A DNA stretch of 41,413 nt, from positions 1-41,413 of IMG/VR virus record IMGVR_UViG_3300036785_001382. One strand, written 5' to 3'. Positions within the stretch are counted from its first letter, which is position 1; each line of letters begins with the position of its first letter. The DNA comes from a virus. The notes under the pieces were generated by a model. That model ran no database searches, was not told the origin of the DNA, and saw only the letters and a list, made by a program, of their open reading frames with translations. The translations under genes and the position numbers were made by a program. Of this stretch, positions 1 to 6,834 are shown one piece after another.

Positions 1-29
1 GGTGCTCTAACCCTCTTGGTTACTGGTTT

Positions 30-1322
30 TTATGATGTCCCATTCTTGTTATGGGGCATGTATGGGGCATTTTTACTGAGCTTTGAATTCAACAGGGTCA
101 ACTGGTCGCTATTGTGGTCTGGGATCCAGTCGCCGTACACGTTGAACAGCATCTGCGCCGAGGTATGCCCCATCTGCGTCGCAATAAACGCAGGGTTGGC
201 CCCGGCGGACAGTGACCAGCACGCATAAGTATGGCGCGACTGGTACGCATTTCGATGCCGAAGTTTAGCCCGTTTTAATGTTTTATCCCAGCTATCACTG
301 ATCGAAGTGACCGTATAGCGGTCGCCCACCGCGCCGTGGCCATTCACCCCAGGCTTGAAAACGAACGTGCACGGATCCTTCCTCGATTTTCCCACCTCCC
401 TCAGCACCACATTCACCAAAATTTGCGGCATTAGCCGAGTGATGGCCTGTTGCCTTTTCAGGGCGTCGACTGCCGGTTGCATCAAAAAAATAACGCGGTC
501 GGTACCAGCCTGTGTTTTTGGCAGCGTGTATTGCTTTACTGAGGTCCAGTTACGGCGCACAGTAAGTGTTCCGGCATCCAGATCGATATCCTCCCACGCC
601 AGCGCGGCGATCTCCCCATGACGTAACCCGGTGTAAACTGCCACTGTCCACAGGTTGATAGTTTGCTCATTCAGGCAAGCATTGATAAAGCGCGAGAATT
701 CATCCTGCATCAGTGGATCTGGCCGGACCTTCGCCCGCTTCAGCTTGCTGACAGAAATTCCCGGGTCGACATCGATGTAACCATTATCATAGCCAAACTT
801 GATGGCTCCCTTGGTACAGGTCATATAATCGTTAACCGTGGCCACGCTTCGGCCTTTGGTGACGGTTTTCCGGTTACGCCGCGGTCGCTGCAGGCCGGTG
901 AGCAACTCGTTACGCAGTCGCAGTAAATCTTCCTGTGTTAGCGTTCTGGCCAGCCGGCCTTTGCCGAGGATCTGGCTGCAGGTTTCCAGTTTCACTTCGT
1001 ATCGCCGGAGCGTGTTCAGTGATAGCTCTGGGGTCTTCAACGACAGGTAACGCGACAACAGGTCAGCCACCGTCAGATCCTTTGATACCCCTTTGTTTTC
1101 TGCAACTGCAGCAGACTGAGGAAACTGTTTCGCATAATCAAAGGTGCCTGAACGGATTGCAAAACATATCGCCTGGCGCATTTCGCCGGCCGTTTTCCTG
1201 TTTCTGGGGGTATCTGGGAGCCCTAGGGACTCCCGATGACGTTTGCCGTTAAAAATAAACCAGACGCGAAGGTAGCCACCGTGGCTCTCGACCCCGGTGG
1301 GATATGCTCTCTTCTTCTCCAT
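30..1322 (-). CDS. int: Phage tyrosine integrase
   Basis: Site-specific recombinase (430 aa) that would integrate and excise the phage genome. The N-terminal roughly 60 residues look like a compact arm-type DNA-binding domain (aromatic/basic, FNGKRHRESLGLP). A core-binding segment lies at about 80-190 and the catalytic domain at about 205-400. Catalytic residues visible are R234 (TGLRHGE), K269 (LPKT), R363-H364 (SRHTYA), H386 (MGHTS) and the nucleophile Y396 (NVYGDW). The first His of the usual HxxR box is Tyr360, a variant common in phage integrases. The gene lies at the left prophage edge and is followed upstream by an excisionase gene. The ATG at 1322 has AAGG about 8 nt upstream. Assignment is firm; the attachment target is not visible. 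Confidence 0.96.
   Translation of the reverse strand: MEKKRAYPTGVESHGGYLRVWFIFNGKRHRESLGLPDTPRNRKTAGEMRQAICFAIRSGTFDYAKQFPQSAAVAENKGVSKDLTVADLLSRYLSLKTPELSLNTLRRYEVKLETCSQILGKGRLARTLTQEDLLRLRNELLTGLQRPRRNRKTVTKGRSVATVNDYMTCTKGAIKFGYDNGYIDVDPGISVSKLKRAKVRPDPLMQDEFSRFINACLNEQTINLWTVAVYTGLRHGEIAALAWEDIDLDAGTLTVRRNWTSVKQYTLPKTQAGTDRVIFLMQPAVDALKRQQAITRLMPQILVNVVLREVGKSRKDPCTFVFKPGVNGHGAVGDRYTVTSISDSWDKTLKRAKLRHRNAYQSRHTYACWSLSAGANPAFIATQMGHTSAQMLFNVYGDWIPDHNSDQLTLLNSKLSKNAPYMPHNKNGTS
51..70. other. Paired 9-mer, probable integrase arm-type sites (int side)
   Basis: ATGGGGCAT occurs twice here (51-59 and 62-70), 11 bp apart, one helical turn. The same pair with a different 2-bp spacer occurs at the far end of the prophage (41255-41274). 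Repeated short sites at both ends of a prophage next to int are what tyrosine-integrase arm-binding sites look like. The pair overlaps the last codons of int. The function is inferred from position and repetition. Confidence 0.55.
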
Positions 1323-1335
1323 GACATAGCCTTAT

Positions 1336-1632
1336 TCAGTCCGTCGGCTGGCGGCCGCGCTGGGTAGCGAACCAGGCGTTGATTGTGGGGAGGTGATACA
1401 TGGTGTCGCTGTTAGGCTTGTTGTCACCATCAGTAGCAACCAATACCCACTCTTTCCCCTGGCGCCAGGCGCCCTTACGACGGTAAGCACGGATCTTCCC
1501 CTCCGAAATGCCGGTGACCAGAATTAACCACTCTTTGGTCAACCATTCATTCGGTTGGATGATGAATACGCCCATGCCTTCTAAGGCTGGTATCTTGATA
1601 CCTTGCAAAGCAGACAGATCAACAGTAGACAT
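1336..1632 (-). CDS. xis: Putative excisionase (DUF1233-like)
   Basis: A small (98 aa) basic protein directly upstream of int, only 13 bp from its start. It carries the pattern of the DUF1233 putative excisionase family: a winged-helix-like core with W-L-x-K-E-W, a central G-x-I-R-A-Y-R-R-K-G-A-W motif (about residues 45-57) and a C-terminal W-F-A-T-Q-R-G-R. Proteins of this family bend DNA at att sites and direct Int toward excision. The start ATG is preceded by GGAG at good spacing. Position and motifs agree; the function is inferred from the family. Confidence 0.85.
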   Translation of the reverse strand: MSTVDLSALQGIKIPALEGMGVFIIQPNEWLTKEWLILVTGISEGKIRAYRRKGAWRQGKEWVLVATDGDNKPNSDTMYHLPTINAWFATQRGRQPTD

Positions 1633-1677
1633 ATTATTTCTCCACGTTTGGAGCCCGCTGCAACGGGCCGGAATTAA

Positions 1678-2259
1678 TTACAGTTCGGTATGTTGCTGGT
1701 GGGGGTTCAGTAATCGCTGGTGGATTGCTGAAACATACCGCGCCTGGTGAATGGCATCCGCCAAAGCATTATGGCGTTCGCCGTCGAATGGCAGATCACG
1801 TTTCGGGTCAAAGCCTATCTGCCGGCCGAGGCTCACCATGGTGCGCACGTCCAGATCGTTGTACCAGTTCCAGCATGGAGCCACGCCGCAACGCTCATAT
1901 GCTCCACGCAGGATGACATTATCGAAGGCGGCACCGTTGCCCCAGACCTTCAGGTACTTCGTCCGCTTGCAGCTGATAGCAACAAAACTGGAAAGGGCAT
2001 TGAGGGCTTCAGCTATTGGCTTCGCCTGGTCATTGGTGATCGCCGCCCGGGCTTCGCTGCTTTGCATCAACCACCAGTTAATGGTGTCGCCATCGGGAAC
2101 GGCGCCGGCGGCCAGTTCACTGGCAAGATTCACCGCGGTATAGAATTGCAGTTGACCCAGCTCACCGGTAGCAGGGTCGAAGAACACAGCGCCGATCGCC
2201 ACGATTGGCGCGTTGGGCTTTTTACCCATGGTTTCCAGGTCAATCATCAGATCATTCAT
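1678..2259 (-). CDS. 3'-5' exonuclease (DEDD/RNase H-fold, phage type)
   Basis: A 193-aa protein beginning with the exo I motif of DEDD nucleases (MNDLMIDLETMG; D7 and E9). Later acidic residues fit exo II/III: NVILRGAYER around residue 115-125, and a C-terminal HNALADAIHQARYV helix with H and D as in exo III. This arrangement matches the phage 3'-5' exoribonuclease/exonuclease family related to Rv2179c and to the exonuclease part of RecE-like genes. It would degrade nucleic acid from 3' ends; the true substrate (RNA or DNA) cannot be told here. The start overlaps the stop of the upstream gene (ATGA), indicating translational coupling. Confidence 0.85.
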   Translation of the reverse strand: MNDLMIDLETMGKKPNAPIVAIGAVFFDPATGELGQLQFYTAVNLASELAAGAVPDGDTINWWLMQSSEARAAITNDQAKPIAEALNALSSFVAISCKRTKYLKVWGNGAAFDNVILRGAYERCGVAPCWNWYNDLDVRTMVSLGRQIGFDPKRDLPFDGERHNALADAIHQARYVSAIHQRLLNPHQQHTEL

Positions 2260-2522
2260 TGTTTTTCACCTTGCTTTGGCTGATAGAACGCATCCATCAG
2301 GAAGCGCTTGCCAAGTTTGGTTAATTTCCCGTGCAGCTTCTTCGTGAACCCGATTTCCACCATGATGGTAGAGAGGGTGTGGCCAGACCATGAGTCACAC
2401 GCAGCCTTAAGACACCCTTGCTCTAACAGCTTCCGTTTATTGACTGGGCCGAAATTTGTACCCTCGAAGGTCTGTTCGATAAATTGATCAGTGATGTGGT
2501 CACAGTTAACCGGCTTAGCCAT
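2256..2522 (-). CDS. Small early phage protein, unknown
   Basis: An 88-aa protein starting at MAKPVNCDHI (ATG at 2522). A six-residue-longer reading is possible but would extend further into the methyltransferase gene. Basic and Cys-containing, with a central helix-rich stretch (TLSTIMVEIGFTKKLHGKLTKLGKR) that could be a small winged-helix or nucleic-acid binding fold. I do not recognise a named family. It is coupled to the exonuclease by a 4-bp overlap and overlaps the methyltransferase stop by 8 bp, so it is clearly part of the leftward early operon. Confidence 0.7.
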   Translation of the reverse strand: MAKPVNCDHITDQFIEQTFEGTNFGPVNKRKLLEQGCLKAACDSWSGHTLSTIMVEIGFTKKLHGKLTKLGKRFLMDAFYQPKQGEKQ

Positions 2523-3021
2523 CGACGGTCCCCTTAACAAAGATGATCCAGTGCGTTTTATCGTTCTTTCCAGTGCGCTGCCAGATAGCCGGTTTCTCGT
2601 CGGTGAGGGCGATGATGTGGCTTACTGGTATCTGGGTTTCATTCCACTTGAAGATCAGCACGCCGTGTGGCCGCAGCACGCGAAATGCTTCGCTGAACCC
2701 GGCGCGTAGGTCTTCACGCCACGTATCGCGGTCAAGCTTCCCGTACTTCTTACCCTGCCAGCCATTTGGCCCGACGCGCTCCAGGTGGGGCGGATCGAAC
2801 ACGACAACCGGAAAGCAGCCGTCTGCAAACGGCAGTGCGCGAAAGTCGGCGATCAAGTCAGGAGAAATCACCAGCGGTCGACCATCGCACAGAGTAAGGT
2901 TTTCGCTGCGCTTGTCGCTGAATACAGCCCGATCGTCTTGTTTGTCGAACCAGAACATGCGAGGACCACAGCACATGTCGAGAATGCTTTTTCCAGCTAG
3001 GCTCAGTTCATTGGTTGGCAT
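2515..3021 (-). CDS. Class I SAM-dependent methyltransferase (phage)
   Basis: A 168-aa Rossmann-type methyltransferase. Residues 12-20 (KSILDMCCGP) resemble the SAM-binding motif I, with CCGP replacing the usual GxGxG. Around residues 75-80 VVFDPPHL resembles the DPPY-type motif IV of amino-methyltransferases, with His in place of Tyr. The C-terminal part has the GVLIFKWNET beta-strand seen in these enzymes. It is short and lacks an obvious target recognition domain. The substrate may be DNA adenine or another molecule; I infer a role in modifying phage DNA but cannot prove it. The start is preceded by GAGG, and the reading frame overlaps the upstream gene by 14 bp. Confidence 0.8.
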   Translation of the reverse strand: MPTNELSLAGKSILDMCCGPRMFWFDKQDDRAVFSDKRSENLTLCDGRPLVISPDLIADFRALPFADGCFPVVVFDPPHLERVGPNGWQGKKYGKLDRDTWREDLRAGFSEAFRVLRPHGVLIFKWNETQIPVSHIIALTDEKPAIWQRTGKNDKTHWIIFVKGTVDG

Positions 3022-3325
3022 GATGTACCTCGCGATTCTTAGCGAGCCACTCGCGGTTTTTGCGACAGATCTGCGCCAGCGTATTTAACTCGATGAGAAA
3101 ACCGCACATACCCTGGGCAGTTCGACGAATGCCAATCCTGTTAGACTTGCCAACCGAACGCCGGGCCGGGATCACACCATCTACCGGCAGGCATTCATAC
3201 TGTGGTGGTAACTGCTGCTGGTGGATATCTGCCAGGCAGTTGCTTTGATCTGGGTACACCCAACCTTGCGGTACGAACTCGCAGGGCTGGTACGTGTAGC
3301 AGACGAGCAGGAACAGGCCGAACAT
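3008..3325 (-). CDS. DUF1482-like small phage protein with a C-terminal extension
   Basis: A 105-aa protein with a hydrophobic N-terminus (MFGLFLLVCYTYQPCEF) and regularly placed Cys (in VCYTYQPC, SNCLADI, YECLPV), resembling the short DUF1482 family in lambdoid early operons. DUF1482 proteins usually end near residue 60; here the frame continues for about 50 basic residues (RRSVGKSNRIGIRR...), either a fusion or a poorly conserved tail. The start ATG at 3325 overlaps the stop of the HD gene (TGATG). A GTG one codon earlier is also possible. Function unknown. Confidence 0.6.
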   Translation of the reverse strand: MFGLFLLVCYTYQPCEFVPQGWVYPDQSNCLADIHQQQLPPQYECLPVDGVIPARRSVGKSNRIGIRRTAQGMCGFLIELNTLAQICRKNREWLAKNREVHHANQ

Positions 3326-3858
3326 CACACGGTCCTCTCGGCGCTAAGCTGGTGGAAGCGCTGCAGGAACATGGTCCGCGCCTGCACCGGATTTACAGGA
3401 GAGACGAGAAAATCTTCAGAAGGGGTGATCCCTTCGAGCATTGGCCACGGTGTGCCGTCGTCAATATCGAGGTCGCGGCGTTCGGTGGCCAGCATCACCA
3501 GATCCGCATGCTTGACTGCTGGGCTATTTGTCGCTGGCAGATTAAATTTATAACGAATAACAAAATCAATATTATTTTCGATGCCACGATAATCAGGAAT
3601 TAATTGCTTTAGCGGCGAAGGAATATCTTTGCAATAAGCTTCATGAGCATCATGCAATAACGCTTCAAGTGCGTACTCAGGTGGCACTATCTGGCTAGCA
3701 ATAACACAGTGCTGAGCCACGCTATAAAATTCAGGTATATGCCCATTAAAACGGCATTCATGCGATAAAGCTTGAGCGATATCTTCAATACAAATATCGT
3801 CCACGGATGGCGCGGCGTAATCAAAACGCTTGCCAGTAAATGTTAGAACCCAAGACAT
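3325..3858 (-). CDS. HD-domain phosphohydrolase (YfdR/YfbR-like)
   Basis: A 177-aa metal-dependent phosphohydrolase. It shows the HD signature: SVAQHCVIAS with H about residue 49, LLHDAHEAYCKDIPSPLK with the HD pair near residue 69, and a distal acidic residue in KHADLVMLATERRDL. Length and sequence match the YfdR/YfbR type, 5'-deoxynucleotidase-like enzymes acting on deoxynucleoside monophosphates. In a phage this would tune nucleotide pools during replication. It is followed by the DUF2303 and small-gene pair in the same relative order as yfdR-yfdQ-yfdP of the E. coli CPS-53 prophage. Enzyme class is solid; substrate is inferred. Confidence 0.88.
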   Translation of the reverse strand: MSWVLTFTGKRFDYAAPSVDDICIEDIAQALSHECRFNGHIPEFYSVAQHCVIASQIVPPEYALEALLHDAHEAYCKDIPSPLKQLIPDYRGIENNIDFVIRYKFNLPATNSPAVKHADLVMLATERRDLDIDDGTPWPMLEGITPSEDFLVSPVNPVQARTMFLQRFHQLSAERTV

Positions 3859-3894
3859 AATTTATCTCCACACAGTTTTTGGCAACACTTCACC

Positions 3895-3918
3895 AAATAC
3901 CCCATTGCTGGGGTATTT
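3895..3918. other. Perfect 10-bp hairpin between DUF2303 and HD genes
   Basis: AAATACCCCA and TGGGGTATTT form a perfect 10-bp stem with a TTGC tetraloop. Neither strand carries a T tract after the stem, so it is not a standard intrinsic terminator. It sits in the 83-bp gap of the leftward operon and could act as an mRNA stability or processing element, or a protein-binding palindrome. Confidence 0.55.
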
Positions 3919-3941
3919 GAGGCAATGCTATTAAAAATTAA

Positions 3942-4763
3942 TTAGGCTTTAAATTTACCGATGAAAGACTCAACTTCAACGCCATCGAATTTACTGATCA
4001 GCAGGTCACGGAATTCAGCGGCAATTTCTTCTTCCGCCGCTTCCAACTGAACAATTCGCAGCACCAAGATCGGCTTATCGCTGGTGATAATGCTGTAGCG
4101 CAGTTTGAAGCGGCGTTCACCCAGGCCTTCATAAGGTACGCAATTGAATTCGAATGCCGCCGGCATGACGTCTTTGCTCTTGGCTTCAACGCTTTCCATC
4201 AGCGAGCGTTTGCCACTGAAATCGTTCTCTTCATGATCGGAGGTTGAGATTGACTCAATGGTGATGCGGCGAACGGCGCCAACAGCCTGCTTGATATCCA
4301 GCACTGTGCCGTCAGCATCAAAGGCCAACAGGAAATCACGGTTATCTTCCAGCCATTCAGCCAGTTCTTTCTGGCCCTGTTTGCGACCGTTGATATCCAG
4401 CAGCCCAGTGAATGGCGCGGTTTTCTTCAGAGTAATGGCAGCTTTGTTGTCGGCATGGCCTGGGTTTTCCAGAGTGCCCAGGTTGAAGATGGTTTCGGCC
4501 TGCATACGTTCTGCATCGATGAAGCAGCGGACGCCTGCGCCAGCGTAGACTGAAGAGTATTTAACGAAGTCTTCAATACTGGTAGTAGCCATGTTGCCGC
4601 GAAAGCGGAAGCGGTTTTCGTTGAAATGCTCGAGGCTATGCAGGTCAACATCATTCGGCAATACAGCTACAGGGCAATCGGTAACTTCAACTTTGTTAAG
4701 GAAGGAAGCCGCAAGGGTGAGGCTTTTAATTTGCTCGATGGCTGATCCGTCTAATTGAGACAT
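3942..4763 (-). CDS. DUF2303 family protein (YfdQ-like)
   Basis: A 273-aa protein matching the phage DUF2303/YfdQ family in length and character: an acidic, soluble protein with an N-terminal segment ending in LEHFNENRFRFRGNMATTSIEDF and a C-terminal half rich in charged helices (VQLEAAEEEIAAEFRDLL). No catalytic signature is visible and the biochemical role of the family is not known. Members sit in early left operons near recombination or nucleotide-metabolism genes, as here. The ATG has AGGA about 8 nt upstream. Lower GC punctuation (AT-rich gaps on both sides) separates it from its neighbours. Confidence 0.85.
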   Translation of the reverse strand: MSQLDGSAIEQIKSLTLAASFLNKVEVTDCPVAVLPNDVDLHSLEHFNENRFRFRGNMATTSIEDFVKYSSVYAGAGVRCFIDAERMQAETIFNLGTLENPGHADNKAAITLKKTAPFTGLLDINGRKQGQKELAEWLEDNRDFLLAFDADGTVLDIKQAVGAVRRITIESISTSDHEENDFSGKRSLMESVEAKSKDVMPAAFEFNCVPYEGLGERRFKLRYSIITSDKPILVLRIVQLEAAEEEIAAEFRDLLISKFDGVEVESFIGKFKA

Positions 4764-4815
4764 AAATATAATCCTATATATTGGAAATAACTGTGTTGAT
4801 TAATAGGTCGCGGTA

Positions 4816-5187
4816 TTACTTAGCGACGCGTAATTTACCGTCGGTCTCTCCGTTAACAGTAAATAGCTGGCCTTGGTCTTCTTGCAGAATTGTTAACTTT
4901 CCACCTTTACCGACATACATTGGTGTTTCAGTGGTGTCTTCTTCTGAAACTTTTCCGCGTGGGGTAGGGGTTACAAATTTAAGTTGGTGCTTAATAGCAA
5001 CACGTTTTTCTTCAACCGAATTGCTTAAGCGGTCAAGGTCAAAGGTAAGTACAACCTTCCCCTTGCCACCATTATTGAGAACACCCAGAGCCGTAGCGTT
5101 TAAAGCTGCTGAGATTTTGTTTTGAAACACACCGGCATCCAGTTCGCCCAGAAAGTCCGGTACGTTGGTCTTGCGGTCTTCACTCAT
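4816..5187 (-). CDS. Small early phage protein in the yfdP position
   Basis: A 123-aa hydrophilic protein starting at MSEDRKTNVP (ATG at 5187, preceded by GAGGAG at ideal spacing). An in-frame extension to 5382 exists but has unrelated composition and no better start. The middle (GKGKVVLTFDLDRLSNSVEEKRVAIKHQLKFVTPTPRGK) suggests a small beta-rich fold. It lies upstream of DUF2303 as yfdP lies beside yfdQ in CPS-53, and its length is close to YfdP; I claim only positional similarity. Function unknown. It is the first clear gene after the long PL leader, and the 5' region contains a 20-bp inverted repeat. Confidence 0.78.
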   Translation of the reverse strand: MSEDRKTNVPDFLGELDAGVFQNKISAALNATALGVLNNGGKGKVVLTFDLDRLSNSVEEKRVAIKHQLKFVTPTPRGKVSEEDTTETPMYVGKGGKLTILQEDQGQLFTVNGETDGKLRVAK

Positions 5188-5231
5188 TGAATACTCCTCA
5201 CACGAAGCGGCGATCGCCGCGGTTTTCTCCA

Positions 5232-5312
5232 CACACCAGGTAGCGCACCGGTACAGGGTTTTTATACTGTGCAATATGAAAAATTGAACTGCCCAGTGCG
5301 CTACCTGATGTG
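5232..5312 (-). repeat. Inverted repeat just upstream of the first left-operon gene
   Basis: CAGGTAGCGCAC at 5237-5248 is exactly repeated inverted as GTGCGCTACCTG at 5296-5307. The arms extend to about 20 bp with two mismatches (5232-5251 and 5293-5312). In leftward mRNA this would fold into a long hairpin with a 40-nt AT-rich loop, ending about 45 nt before the start codon at 5187. There is no T tract typical of a terminator. A control of translation or RNA stability is inferred from position. Confidence 0.7.
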
Positions 5313-5496
5313 TAAAAAAGGGCGGCCAGCCTACGAACATTATCTTCACCTCCGAGGGGTAGAAGCTCGGCGTGGCCGCCAAAGACTACACACAGCACTT
5401 ACTTGGTTGTGGTGGCCGGGAATTCGCCGACATCGTTTCCCCTACTGGTTGCCACTTGTATCCCGGCACATCGGTGCCTGCTGTCACCACAACGGA

Positions 5497-5558
5497 AAGA
5501 GCATTGGCGCCACACCGGACCCTGGCGCGTGGTGTTTTATGTCCTGTTCAATGCTCTT
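5497..5558. repeat. 10-bp perfect inverted repeat in the PL leader
   Basis: AAGAGCATTG at 5497-5506 pairs with CAATGCTCTT at 5549-5558. The 42-nt interval carries a further weak pairing (CACACC with GGTGTT). No T tract follows. Its role is unknown; it may be a structural element of the leader transcript. Confidence 0.55.
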
Positions 5559-5970
5559 ACCTGTTGTGTGCTCCGTAACGTGGAGCGGACGGGCGATGTT
5601 TAAGCCTCACGGGGCATTCTTTAACCGGGATTACGCCGTCAACCGGTTTCACTGCCGTGACAGGGAGGGTTACTTGCCGTTCGCCTTCTCCAAAACACAC
5701 CGGCTGACGCCGGGCGGCCCGTTTCGAATCAAATTAGGTGCTGGTCTTTCCCAGCAGTCACCGCGCCTACGTCGCGAACACGCCACTTGGTAGACATTTA
5801 TAGGCCGTCTTGAAAGTGGTAAGCCATCCAGCCTTGATAAAAACCCGCACCGGATGCTTATCAAGAATGTGCCGTCTCTTCCGGCTGTCATGCCGGTTGA
5901 ACTCCCCGGCAAGGAGATGCTGACTGGTAAACAACGCCCCCGAAGTTTCCAGCCTTAAACCACATTGGGC

Positions 5971-6032
5971 TGCTCACTCATGAGTTAGGATCCTCCACCG
6001 CTCCCAGAACTGAGGGAAAGGGCGAGTGAGCA
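5971..6032 (-). promoter_or_regulatory. Start-codon-sequestering hairpin in the PL leader
   Basis: TGCTCACTC (5971-5979) and GAGTGAGCA (6024-6032) form a perfect 9-bp inverted repeat. In leftward RNA one arm contains the start codon of the 8-aa mini-ORF and the GGAGG ribosome site lies in the loop. A 19-aa frame that starts at 6033 runs through the whole structure and stops at 5974, so its translation could open the hairpin. The regulatory role is inferred. Confidence 0.5.
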
Positions 6033-6049
6033 TGCCGTTGCGTACACTG

Positions 6050-6093
6050 CGTTCCTGATTGGTACATTATGTATCTACAGGGTACATTGTCAA
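6050..6093 (-). promoter_or_regulatory. PL promoter with two repressor operators
   Basis: On the minus strand TTGACA (6093-6088) and CATAAT (6071-6066) are separated by 16 bp, a strong sigma-70 promoter pointing to the left operon. A 17-bp operator TGTATCTACAGGGTACA (6070-6086) fills the spacer. A weaker copy, CGTTCCTGATTGGTACA (6050-6066), covers the start region. Both match the perfect operator at 6835-6851. Binding by the CI-like protein would block PL. Confidence 0.82.
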
Positions 6094-6095
6094 GC

Positions 6096-6120
6096 GTAAA
6101 AAAACCTGCCGAAGCAGGTT
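6096..6120 (-). terminator. Intrinsic terminator after the repressor gene
   Basis: Leftward, AACCTGC-TTCG-GCAGGTT followed by TTTTTTT (AAAAAAA on the plus strand) is a textbook rho-independent terminator with a stable UUCG loop. It separates the cI transcript from PL. Confidence 0.88.
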
Positions 6121-6138
6121 ATTTGCAATTTGCAATAT

Positions 6139-6816
6139 TTAGGCTCTATATCGCCTTGGTTTTCCAGAGAAAACGACAGTCCCGATAATGGAGCAGTTCC
6201 CGTCAATTTTGATGTACTGCTCTGGCCAATTCTTATTTAGGGCTTTTAAATACTTTTGGCCTGCATCTTCAACTAACCGCTTAAACGTTGTTTCTCCTGA
6301 GTCAATGAGAAGGGCGATTACGTCATCGCCGTGCATTGCGGGAACTTCTGGATCAACAAAAATCATATCACCGGGTCTGTACTCATCGCTCATAGAGTCA
6401 CCGATGACCCTAAGTATGTATGTCATTGGCCCGCATGGTACGGGGCATGGGTATCTTTCGGTAAAACTCAAATCGGCCTCACAATAACCAATTTCTGTCC
6501 AAGCTCCGGCCTGCACCCAGGAAATAACAGGGACCATATGAATTTCTAGATCTGTGTCAGATACATCAGGTGCGGAGGAGGTTGAAGTGACATTGGTTGT
6601 CTGGTGTTCCTTATCCAGCCAGCCTTCCGGTAATGAAAAGCATTTTTCAATATGGCGCGCGAGGTCGTCCCCGATTTTCTTCGTCGGGTTTTTGCCTATA
6701 ACTCTGCTGATCTGAGTTGGTTCACGATCAAGAAGCACTGCAAAGGAGTTGTTCCCACCAGTGCTATCACGCAGCTTTCTGGCGTTCTCACGCCGGATTT
6801 CTTCATTAGTTTTCAT
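6139..6816 (-). CDS. cI: CI-type prophage repressor (HTH plus S24 self-cleaving domain)
   Basis: Lysogeny repressor of 225 aa (228 if the ATG at 6825 is used). The N-terminal helix-turn-helix spans roughly residues 10-65 (NARKLRDSTGGNNSFAVLLDREPTQISRVIGK). A linker rich in Thr/Ser follows, and the LexA/UmuD-like peptidase S24 domain begins near residue 95. Counted from 6825, the cleavage site is A106-G107 (VQAGAW), with the catalytic Ser144 (IGDSMSDE) and Lys182 (TTFKRL). All self-cleavage residues are present, so RecA-dependent induction by DNA damage is expected. The perfect operator at 6835-6851 lies directly before the start. There is little Shine-Dalgarno sequence, as with lambda cI from PRM. 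Confidence 0.94.
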   Translation of the reverse strand: MKTNEEIRRENARKLRDSTGGNNSFAVLLDREPTQISRVIGKNPTKKIGDDLARHIEKCFSLPEGWLDKEHQTTNVTSTSSAPDVSDTDLEIHMVPVISWVQAGAWTEIGYCEADLSFTERYPCPVPCGPMTYILRVIGDSMSDEYRPGDMIFVDPEVPAMHGDDVIALLIDSGETTFKRLVEDAGQKYLKALNKNWPEQYIKIDGNCSIIGTVVFSGKPRRYRA

Positions 6817-6834
6817 ACCCATCATTTAAGGATG

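Larger units (their letters stand above)
5188..6049 (-). other. PL leader region without a clear conserved gene
   Basis: About 860 bp between PL and the first well-supported gene. In lambda this is where N and nutL lie, but no N-like Arg-rich protein or nut site is recognised. The leftward strand holds several small overlapping frames: a 19-aa frame at 6033-5974 (MLTRPFPQFW...), an 8-aa frame at 5981-5955 (MSEQPNVV) with a GGAGG site, a 29-aa GTG frame at 5977-5888, a 55-aa TTG frame at 5934-5767 and an 80-aa TTG frame at 5912-5670. Further on are a 10-bp inverted repeat (5497-5506/5549-5558) and a 20-bp one near 5240/5300. Some translations have the flavour of Ash/Icd-like reading frames in other enterobacterial prophages, but I cannot confirm this. 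Confidence 0.5.

Noticed and set aside
1-50. attL core shared with the right end
   Set aside because: No word of 8 or more bases from 1-50 is found in 41275-41413 in direct orientation; only an inverted TTTTTACTGAG/CTCAGTAAAAA match (66-80 region and 41331-41345) exists, which is not what a core would give.
165-173. Third ATGGGGCAT copy (inverted) inside int
   Set aside because: It encodes the conserved Met-Gly-His of the integrase catalytic domain, so chance or codon constraint explains it.
5269-5793. 174-aa rightward open frame in the PL leader
   Set aside because: It runs against the PL transcript, has no good ribosome site, is rich in Trp/Cys/Arg/His as expected of a shadow frame, and spans the inverted repeats.
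5670-5912. 80-aa leftward frame as a confirmed Icd/Ash-type protein
   Set aside because: TTG start, no proper ribosome site and no motif I can verify; mentioned in the leader entry only as a possibility.
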